Shown here piece after piece: positions 1 to 7,900 of a DNA stretch of 12,002 nt. Each line of letters opens with the position of its first letter. Position 1 is the first letter of the stretch. Origin of the DNA: an uncultured Sphingorhabdus sp. GTDB lineage: Bacteria > Pseudomonadota > Alphaproteobacteria > Sphingomonadales > Sphingomonadaceae. A model generated the notes under the pieces. The model was not told the DNA's origin and did no database searches. It saw only the letters and a program-made list of their open reading frames with translations. Location: the NCBI GenBank assembly GCA_937873665.1, contig CALMYW010000297.1:1-12002 (forward strand), written 5' to 3'. The translations under genes and the position numbers were made by a program.

Positions 1-1232
1 TCGTCGCCACCAACGACAGCGCTTCGGGCATCAACGGCCTGGCTGGCGGGACCGCAGTGGTCAACGCGTTCACCTCGGACACGATCAACGGGGTCGCGGC
101 TTCGCCGTCGAACGCCGTGCTCTCGGTCGCTGCGGGCTCTTCGGTCCCGGCCGGCCTGACCTTCAACACCTCGACCGGTAACGTCGATGTGGCACCGGGC
201 ACGCCTGCTGGCACCTACAGCTTCAACTACACCATCTGCGAAGCGCTCAACCCGACCAACTGCCAGACCGCGACGATCTCGGTCACGGTGGTCGCCGCCG
301 CGATCTTTGCTGATCCGGACAGCGTGTCTGGGGTCCCTGGCGGAACCGGGCAGCCCAACGTCGTCAACGTCCTCGACGGTGATACCCTCAACGGATCGCC
401 CGTTACGCTCGCCCAGATCAACCTGTCGGTCACCACGCCGGCCACTCCGGCGAGCCCTGGTGCTCCGGTGCCGACGCTCGATGTCGCGACCGGTCAGGTC
501 TCGGTTCCGGCGGGCACTCCGGCGGGCACCTACACGATCACTTATCAGATCTGCGAACGCCTCAACCCGACCAACTGCTCGACCAACACGGTCACGGTCA
601 CCGTCGATGCTGCGCCGATCGTTGCGACCAACGACAGCGCGACCGGCATCAACGGCCTGGCTGGCGCCACCGCAGTGGTCAACGCGTTCACTTCGGATAC
701 GGTTGCCGGGGCCGCTGCCTCGCCGACCAATGCCACCCTCGCGGTTGCCGCAGGCTCGTCGGTCCCGGCCGGCCTGACCTTCAACACCTCGACCGGCAAC
801 GTCGATGTGGCCGCTGGCACGCCAGCTGGCACCTACACGTTCGACTATACCATCTGCGAGGCACTCAACCCGAGCAATTGCCGGACCGCGACCATCTCGG
901 TCACGGTGGTGGCCGCTGCGATCACCGCCGATCCGGATGCGGTCTCGGGCATCAACGGTGCCGCCGGTGCAGGCAATGTCCTCGACGTGCTCAATGGCGA
1001 TACCCTCAACGGCAACCCGGTCACGCTGGCCCAGGTCAACCTCTCGGTGACCACGCCCGCCACCCCAGCAAGCCCTGGTGCGCCAGTCCCGACCCTCAAC
1101 CCGGCCACCGGCCAGGTCTCGGTCCCGGCCGGAACACCTGCGGGCACCTACACGATCACCTACCAGATCTGCGAACAGCTCAACCCGACCAACTGCGCTA
1201 CCAATACCGCAACGGTCACGGTGAACCCTTCG
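1..1232 (+). repeat. Tandem A-B Ig-like repeat array, 618 bp super-period
   Basis: Two kinds of repeat alternate: A1 1-302, B1 303-617, A2 618-920, B2 921-1235. The same landmarks recur exactly 618 bases apart, for example GATCCGGA at 312 and 930. The longest identical run I found is 38 bases, 141-178 against 759-796. A1 resembles A2, and B1 resembles B2, much more than A resembles B, so the unit that was duplicated is the 206-residue A-B pair. The array continues past the left edge, since A1 is already in progress at base 1. Confidence 0.9.
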
Positions 1233-1526
1233 GTCGATCTGGTAATCACCAAGAGCAACGGGACCACCAGCGTGTTCTCGGGAAGCACAACAACCTACAC
1301 GCTCACCGTCACCAACAATGGTCCGGATGCCGCTACCGGCGCTGTCGTGACTGACACGCCAGGGGCCGGGCTGACTTGCCCTGCTGGTAACGTGCTCACC
1401 TTCTCCGGTCCAGGGGCTCCGGTTGGCAGCTACACCATTGCCGATCTCATTGGCCCCGGGATCACGCTCGGAACCATGGGTAATGGCCAGTCGGTCACGA
1501 TCACCTACTCCTGCCAGGTCAACTAA
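1..1526 (+). CDS. Repetitive Ig-like/DUF11 secreted surface protein, C-terminal part (5' end outside window)
   Basis: This is an open frame with its first complete codon at position 3 and a TAA stop at 1524-1526. No start is visible, so the N-terminus and an unknown number of repeats lie to the left. What is visible is four Ig-like repeats of about 101 and 105 residues in the order A-B-A-B, followed from about 1233 by a last domain (VDLVITKSNG..., then VTNNGPDAATGAVVTDT) that matches the DUF11 pattern of bacterial surface proteins. Each repeat has a 'GTPAGTY' turn resembling the He_PIG type of Ig fold and ends in a conserved YxICExLNPxNC motif with two cysteines. There is no membrane segment, LPXTG-like signal or C-terminal barrel strand, and the protein ends in CQVN, so a secreted or surface-bound role is inferred. 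The next gene begins two bases after the stop and carries homologous repeats, which argues for a shared structure or complex. The ligand and exact role are not recognised. Confidence 0.85.
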   Translation, partial: VATNDSASGINGLAGGTAVVNAFTSDTINGVAASPSNAVLSVAAGSSVPAGLTFNTSTGNVDVAPGTPAGTYSFNYTICEALNPTNCQTATISVTVVAAAIFADPDSVSGVPGGTGQPNVVNVLDGDTLNGSPVTLAQINLSVTTPATPASPGAPVPTLDVATGQVSVPAGTPAGTYTITYQICERLNPTNCSTNTVTVTVDAAPIVATNDSATGINGLAGATAVVNAFTSDTVAGAAASPTNATLAVAAGSSVPAGLTFNTSTGNVDVAAGTPAGTYTFDYTICEALNPSNCRTATISVTVVAAAITADPDAVSGINGAAGAGNVLDVLNGDTLNGNPVTLAQVNLSVTTPATPASPGAPVPTLNPATGQVSVPAGTPAGTYTITYQICEQLNPTNCATNTATVTVNPSVDLVITKSNGTTSVFSGSTTTYTLTVTNNGPDAATGAVVTDTPGAGLTCPAGNVLTFSGPGAPVGSYTIADLIGPGITLGTMGNGQSVTITYSCQVN

Positions 1527-1528
1527 TC

Positions 1529-4500
1529 ATGCCTAAGCCGACTTCCAAAAATGGCTCTGAACGGGTGCGCAGGCGACTTGGTCGCCTGCTCTCCACGGCC
1601 GGCCCAATCCTCGTCGTCGCCTGTCCAGCCGCAGTGCTGGCACAGGTAGCGGTGAACACCGCGCGGGTGACAGTCGGCTCAGGCACGTTCGAGACAGTCA
1701 CGACCAACAATCAGGCGGTCGATAACGACGCGCTCCTCGCAGTGCTGGCAGCCAATGCCGACAATGCAGGACCGGTCAATGGCGCGAACGGGGCAGCCAA
1801 TGTCCTCAACGTTCTGGCCAATGACAGCGCCAATGGGACGGCTCCGACGCCCGCCAGCGTGACGATCTCGGTCGTCACGCCCGCGAGTAACCCGGGTGTC
1901 TCGCTCGATGTCGCTACCGGCGCGATCAGCGTCGCAGCGGGGGTCCCGGCAGGCACCTATACCATCACATATCAAATTTGCGAAACCGCCAATCCGACCA
2001 ATTGCGCGACCGCGACCGCGACCATTGTTGTCGCTGCACCCGCCATCGTCGCCACCAACGACGCGCCGCCCGCAGTGAATGGCACAAATGGCGGCAATGA
2101 CGTGATCAACGCTTTTGCCAATGATACGCTCAATGGAGCGCCGGTTGTACTTTCCGCGATCACCGCGACGGTAACCAGCCCTGCCACACCGATCAACGGC
2201 GGGCCCATACCCGTGCTCGATCCGGTCACCGGGCTGGTCGATGTTCCAGCCGGCACGCCGGCTGGCATCTATTCGATCGGCTACCGTATTTGCGAAAACA
2301 ATAATCCGACCAACTGCGCCGATGCGGTTGTGACGATCGTGGTTTCCGCCGCGCCGATCGCGGCGACCAATGACACCGCCGGGCCGGTCAACGGTGCCAA
2401 CGGTGCGCCCAACATCGCCAATATCCTCACCAACGACGCCCTCAACGGTGCGGCGCCAACGCCTGGCAACGTGACCATCAGTGTCACCACGCCTGCCAGC
2501 AACCCCGGCGTCACGCTCGATATCGCCACAGGCAATGTCAGCGTCGCGCCCGGCGTACCCGCTGGCACATACAGTATTTCCTACCAGATCTGCGAAACGC
2601 TCAACCCGGCCAATTGCGCCGCCGCGACCGTCAACGTCGTCGTCACGCCCCCGGCGATTGCCGCCAGCAACGATGCGCCTGCAGCGGTCAATGGCGCCAA
2701 CGGTGCGGACGACATCGTCAACGCTTTCGCCAACGACACTCTGAACGGCGCACCTGTTGTGGTCTCCGCAATCACCGCGACGGTCACCGCAGGCGCCGCG
2801 TCGATCAACGGCGCTCCGATCCCGGTGCTCGACCCGGCGACTGGTCTGGTCGACGTCCCGGCTGGCACGCCCGCTGGCACTTACACCATAAACTACCGCA
2901 TCTGCGAGAACAACAACCCGGCCAATTGTGCCGATGCAGTCGTCACCGTCGTGGTGACCGCGCCCGCCATTTCGGCAAGCGACGACAACTACGGCAATCT
3001 GCGCAGCGGCATTGGCAACGCCAACGCTGGCAATATCCTCAGCAACGATGCCTTGAACGGGGTCGCGCCGACCCCGGGCAACGTCACGATCACCGTTACC
3101 GCCCCCGCCAGTAATCCGGGGGTGGCGCTCGATTCTGCCACCGGCAATGTCAGCGTCGCTCCTTCGGTGCCCGCCGGCACCTATACGATCGGCTACCAGA
3201 TTTGCGAGAAACTGAACCCGACCAACTGTGCCCAATCGACCGTGACGATCGTGGTGGAGCCCGCACTCAGTTCGGTGACCGGTACAGTCTACGATGATCG
3301 AAACGGCAACCAGCAGCTCGATTCGGGCGAAACCCGGCGAGTGGGCTGGATTGTCGAAGTCATCCGCGATGGTGTGGTGGTCGGGACGGCCCGGTCGGAT
3401 GCCCAAGGCAACTACCGCATCGACGGTCTGCTGAGCGGACCAGGCTATTCGATCCGCTTCACCAACCCCGACAACAATGTCGTCTATCGGGTCCTCTCAA
3501 GCGTTACGCTCGCCGACAATACCGTTGTGATCGACCAGAACCTGCCGCTCGATCCATCCGGCGTGGTCTACGATTCGATTACCCGTGCGCCGGTCCGTAA
3601 TGCAGTTGTCACACTGCTTGGCGCAAATGGCTCGGCGCTTCCAGCGGTGTGCTTCTTGTCGGCCAGTCAGCAAACCCAATCGACCGATGCGAACGGTAAC
3701 TACCGCTTCGACATCATTCCCGGCGCCTCACCGCTGTGTCCGACGGCAGAAACCGTCTACACGATCTCGATTGCTGCGCCGACTGGCTATTCGGCTCCCT
3801 CAACCGTCCTTCCGGCCGAAATCGGTGCTTTTGATCCGACCGGATTGTCCGCTCCGGTGATGATCGGCAGCAGTTCGAACGCGCCTGCCAATGGCGAGAC
3901 AGTACGCTGGTATCAGTCGTTCCGGCTCGCGCAGGGCGATCCTGACGTCATCTTCAACCACATTCCGATCGATCCGTTCACCTCGCGCAGCCCGTTGGTC
4001 GTTTCCAAGACCAGCATCAAGCGCACGGCGAGCGTCGGCGATCTGGTTCCCTACACAATCACCGTGCGCAACGCCGAATCGGCACAGCGCGCCGGTGTCG
4101 ATGTGATCGACCTTCTCCCGCCCGGCTTCAAATATGTCACCGGGACAGCCTCGATCAACGGTACTGCGGCAGAACCGCAAGTGAACGACCGCGAGCTGCG
4201 TTGGACCCGTCAGGTCATCCCCGCCAACGGCACGGTGACTTACAAGCTGACCGTTGTGGTCGGTGCGGGCGTTACCACCGGCGACCGGGTTAACAACGGC
4301 CTTGCTCAAAACGGGACCGACGGCTCGGAAATCTCGAATCGCGGCCAGGCGGTGGTTTCGATCGTGCCGAGCGCGGTGTTCGATTGCTCAGAAGTGATCG
4401 GCAAGGTCTTCGAAGACCGCGACGGCGATGGTTACCAGGACGAGGGCGAACCCGGCATTCCGGGCGCGCGTCTCGCTACGGTCAACGGCGAGCTGATTAC

Positions 4501-4978
4501 CACCGATCAATTCGGCCGCTACCATATCGCCTGCGCGGCGGTGCCCGATGCCCAGATCGGTTCGAATTTCGTGCTCAAGCTCGATGTGCGGACCGTTGCA
4601 CAAGGATACTGGCCGACCTCTGACAACCCGCAGTCGATCCGCCTCACTCGCGGCAAGATCAGCGAGCTCAATTTCGGCGTGCAGCGTGCTGCCACTGTCG
4701 GGCTTGACCTTGACACCCGGGCCTTCCTGCCTGGGTCCACAACCCTTCGTCCGGAATTTGCCCAGCGGCTCGCGTCGCTGCGGCCCGAGGACGCCAAAAG
4801 GCTGATCATCCAGATCAACTACCAAGCCGGGGTCGGTGAGGATTGGACCCTCGCCGAGCGCCGCGCGGCTGCAACGAAGACTGCTGTCGAAGCACTGTTT
4901 GCAGCCGACTGGAAGGAAGCCAAGCCCATCATCGAGGCCAATGTCAGCCGTGCCACTGGCACGCCGGGCCGGGAGTAA
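1529..4978 (+). CDS. Exported multidomain surface protein: Ig-like repeats, SdrD-B-like modules, DUF11, degenerate OmpA-like C-terminus
   Basis: The 1149-residue product starts at the ATG two bases after the previous stop. The leader is short of a strong ribosome site, so translational coupling is likely. Residues 1-39 form a signal peptide: basic stretch ERVRRRLGR, hydrophobic core, cleavage near AVLA/Q. Five Ig-like repeats follow (73-580), then an SdrD-B-like module (about 582-672, VTGTVYDDRNGNQQLDSGE), a carboxypeptidase-regulatory-like module (about 676-770), a DUF11 domain (about 822-946) and a second SdrD-B-like module (about 954-1052) with a calcium-type loop DRDGDGYQDEGE. Residues 1058-1135 resemble an OmpA C-terminal domain (AFLPGSTTLRPEFAQRL, then LAERRAAATKTAVEAL), but the usual TD of the peptidoglycan-binding motif is absent. 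The protein is probably exported to the periplasm or cell surface. By its place between a repeat protein and a barrel protein it may act as adaptor or anchor; that role is inference. The domain names are from pattern recognition, with no profile search. Confidence 0.88.
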   Translation: MPKPTSKNGSERVRRRLGRLLSTAGPILVVACPAAVLAQVAVNTARVTVGSGTFETVTTNNQAVDNDALLAVLAANADNAGPVNGANGAANVLNVLANDSANGTAPTPASVTISVVTPASNPGVSLDVATGAISVAAGVPAGTYTITYQICETANPTNCATATATIVVAAPAIVATNDAPPAVNGTNGGNDVINAFANDTLNGAPVVLSAITATVTSPATPINGGPIPVLDPVTGLVDVPAGTPAGIYSIGYRICENNNPTNCADAVVTIVVSAAPIAATNDTAGPVNGANGAPNIANILTNDALNGAAPTPGNVTISVTTPASNPGVTLDIATGNVSVAPGVPAGTYSISYQICETLNPANCAAATVNVVVTPPAIAASNDAPAAVNGANGADDIVNAFANDTLNGAPVVVSAITATVTAGAASINGAPIPVLDPATGLVDVPAGTPAGTYTINYRICENNNPANCADAVVTVVVTAPAISASDDNYGNLRSGIGNANAGNILSNDALNGVAPTPGNVTITVTAPASNPGVALDSATGNVSVAPSVPAGTYTIGYQICEKLNPTNCAQSTVTIVVEPALSSVTGTVYDDRNGNQQLDSGETRRVGWIVEVIRDGVVVGTARSDAQGNYRIDGLLSGPGYSIRFTNPDNNVVYRVLSSVTLADNTVVIDQNLPLDPSGVVYDSITRAPVRNAVVTLLGANGSALPAVCFLSASQQTQSTDANGNYRFDIIPGASPLCPTAETVYTISIAAPTGYSAPSTVLPAEIGAFDPTGLSAPVMIGSSSNAPANGETVRWYQSFRLAQGDPDVIFNHIPIDPFTSRSPLVVSKTSIKRTASVGDLVPYTITVRNAESAQRAGVDVIDLLPPGFKYVTGTASINGTAAEPQVNDRELRWTRQVIPANGTVTYKLTVVVGAGVTTGDRVNNGLAQNGTDGSEISNRGQAVVSIVPSAVFDCSEVIGKVFEDRDGDGYQDEGEPGIPGARLATVNGELITTDQFGRYHIACAAVPDAQIGSNFVLKLDVRTVAQGYWPTSDNPQSIRLTRGKISELNFGVQRAATVGLDLDTRAFLPGSTTLRPEFAQRLASLRPEDAKRLIIQINYQAGVGEDWTLAERRAAATKTAVEALFAADWKEAKPIIEANVSRATGTPGRE
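1745..3268 (+). repeat. Five alternating Ig-like repeats (A-B-A-B-A) inside the second surface protein
   Basis: Protein residues 73-172, 173-276, 277-376, 377-480 and 481-580 are homologous repeats of 100 and 104 residues. Repeats 1, 3 and 5 share the PTPxxVTIxVxxPASNPGV segment. Repeats 2 and 4 share INGxPIPVLDPxTGLVDVP. The first cysteine of the terminal motif falls at residues 151, 255, 355, 459 and 559, so the A-B pair has a strict 204-residue (612 bp) period, two residues shorter than the pair in the upstream gene. The DNA copies are more diverged than those of the upstream gene. Confidence 0.88.
4971..4975 (+). promoter_or_regulatory. Ribosome binding site that fixes the start of the third operon gene
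   Basis: GGGAG lies eight bases before the ATG at 4984 and overlaps the last codon of the upstream gene. The open frame reaches back to an ATG at 4843, but those extra 47 residues overlap the upstream coding region in another frame and would put a non-hydrophobic tail before the signal peptide, so 4984 is preferred. Confidence 0.7.
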
Positions 4979-4983
4979 TCGCA

Positions 4984-7900
4984 ATGAAAAAGCCAACCAA
5001 CCAGCGGAACGCGATGCCCATCTCACGGCACCCGCGTCGCGCACGGCTTCTGGCCAGCATGTCGGTCATTGCCGCAGCCGGGTTTGTTCCTGCCACGGCG
5101 CAAGCGGCCGAGCTAGGCTTTGCAGACTATGCCAAGGCCGTGCAGAGCGCACAAGCTTTGGGGGTCGCCCCTACCGCCGCCGAGAGCAATCGGACAATCT
5201 TGTCCCCAGCAAAAACGGCCATGCCGGCCGGACTCGATGAATTTGCCATCGACCGGCTGGAGGATGGACGCAGTCCGATCCTGTCCGCCGGGCTTGTCGG
5301 TCATGAGCTGACTGTCGTTCGCGGTGCAGAAGCGACTTTCATCGGTTACTCGAATTATCCGGCGGCGCTGGAGCGCGGCGAAATCCGCATCTTCGACGCA
5401 GCAGTGTCACCTACGCAAACCCCGCATGCCATTGTGCCGGTAGGCGCGAGCGGGGCCGCCCACTGGACTCCGACAACCTACGCCGCTTCGGACATGCAAT
5501 ATGTCTACCGTGTCTACGATGCCGAAGGCAATTTCGATGAGACCGCGCCGCAGCCGCTGAACATCGCCGAACCAGGTGCGCTTGTCACCCCGGCCAACGC
5601 CAGTCGTCCGGCATTTGGTGTGACCGACTCGGCCAGCCATCGCGGTATCGACCTGGTGCAGGCTCAGCCGCTCATTGCTTATGGCAAAGTCGCCGATGCC
5701 TCCGCAATCCTGACTATCGAAGGTCAAATCGTCCCGCTTGATGCCGAGGGACGCTTTACCGCGAGCTTGCTTCAGCCAGAGGCCTGCGCAGGGCTCAAAC
5801 TTGCCGTGACCTCGTCTTGCGGTGCACGCAGTGCCGGGGTCGCCGCCAAGGACACCTGGAATGCTGCAGCTCCGCCGCCGCAGACCGTGACCACCAGCGT
5901 CGCCCCGGCATCGGGTTTCGAAATTCGCACTGCGCCCGAAGGGCAACCGGCAGCTCCCGACCACGCGCTCGAAGTACGCGCCGATGGTCACGCCGCTGAG
6001 CCCGTCATGTCGATCGGTCTGATCGGCAGCGAACGCACCGTGGTCGTGGGCAGCCCGGCCCAGTTCCAGACCTACACCAACTATCCCTCTTATGTCGCCA
6101 AGGGCGAAGTGCGGATCTTTGTCGGCGGCGCGGTAACCGATGCACCGCCACTTGCAGTCGTTGCGATCGATGCGAACGGCTTTGCGCAGTGGCAGCCCGG
6201 CGCCGATGCGCCGCGCGACTTGTTCTACACTTTCCGTGTCTATGATGATCGCGGCCGGTTCGACGAATCCAAGCCGGAAGAACTGACACTGGTTCCCGAA
6301 CCCGTCAGCATCGACGGCGCACCCATCGTGCGCCCGACCTTTGGCGTGGTCGACGAGGCGCAGGTCCGCAACATTCCGATGAGCCGCACCGCCACGGTGA
6401 CGGTAAGCGGGGTTGCCGATCCCTCGAAAGACATGATCCGCGTCAGCGGCCAGCTGGTCCCGGTAAATCCCGACGGCAAGTTCATCACCCAGCAGCTCGT
6501 TGATCGGGACAGCAAGGATGTCCGCGTCACCATCGAACGTGACGGGCAGACCACCTTTGCGACCTCACGCGATGTCGAGGTGCCACGTAGCGACTGGTTC
6601 TTTGTCGGCCAGGGCGATCTTACCTTTCGTTCGATGAACGGAAGTGGTCCGGCGGTCGAAGTCTCGGGCGATGCGCTCGCCGATGGCAATTCGCTCACCT
6701 CACGCGCAGCGTTCTATACCAAGGGCACATTCGGCGATGGCTGGCGTCTGACCGCATCGCTCGATACCGGCGAGTCGTTGCTCAAGGACATGTTCAACAA
6801 TCTCGACCGCAAGGATCCGCGCCAGCTCCTGCGTCGGATGGGGTCGAACGAACATTACACAACTTACGGCGACGACAGCACGCTGGTTGAGGACGCGCCG
6901 ACGCAAGGGCAATTCTACCTGCGTCTGCAGCATGCCGACACCAGCCTGATGGTCGGCAACTACGTGGTCGATCTAAATCAGGCTGAACTCGCACCACTCG
7001 ATCGCGGGCTGTTCGGGATTGCGTTCGACCACAAGAGCGAAGCGACCACCAGCTTCGGCGAACGCCAGTTGCAGTTCACCGCCTTCGCCTCGGATCCGGG
7101 CACCGTTCCCGGCCGTGACGAGTTCCGCGGGACGGGCGGGTCGCTCTACTTCCTTAAGCGTCAGGATCTGACCGTCGGCTCGGAGCGCCTGCGCGTCGAA
7201 GTTCGCGACCGCGACACCGGGCTCGTGCTCGAGACCCGCGAGCTGCGGCCCCAGGAAGACTACGACATCGACTATTTCCAGGGGCGCGTCACGCTACTGC
7301 GCCCCTTGGCCTCGACTGTCGCCACCAGCGGGACTGTGCGCGAATCCAGTTCTACCGGCAATGTGCCCGTGCTCGTGGTCCGCTACGAATACACCCCGCC
7401 GGTCGGCAGTCTCGATGGCTACACCCTTGGTGGGCGCGGTTCGGCGTGGCTCGGCGACAAGCTGCGGGTCGGGGTTTCGGCCCAGCGGGAGACGACCGAT
7501 ACTGCGGATCAGACCCTGCTCGGTGCAGATGCGATGCTGCGTCTGACGGCCGGCACCTATCTTAAGGGCGAGATCGCGCAAACCGACGGCCCAGCCTTCG
7601 GCCAAGCCAATTCGGTCGACGGCGGGTTGTCCTTCACCGACATCGCCACGCCTGGGATTGCCGGCCGCACTGCGCGCGCCTGGAAGCTCGAAGGCGCGGT
7701 CAACTTTGCCGAACTGCAGGGGCAGACCGGCGACCGCGGGACCCTCTCGGCGTTCTATGAAAGCCGCGAAGCCGGATTTGCTGCCAGCTCGCAGCTCACG
7801 CCGAGCGACACGGTCCGCTGGGGCGCAGCCCTCGCGCTGCCGATCAGCGACAGCACCCGCATCGCCGCCAAGTATGAGACGCTCGACTCAGCTTCGGCCG

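Noticed and set aside
1679..3406. A 575-codon open frame on the minus strand opposite the second surface gene
   Set aside because: It mirrors the repeat array of the plus-strand gene, is Arg/Gly/Asp-rich with no family pattern, and arises from GC-rich codon bias. The plus strand has a signal peptide and clear domains.
4843..4983. Upstream extension of the barrel protein to an ATG at 4843
   Set aside because: It overlaps coding sequence of gene 2, adds a Cys/His/Arg-rich stretch before the signal peptide, and the ATG at 4984 has a proper ribosome site.
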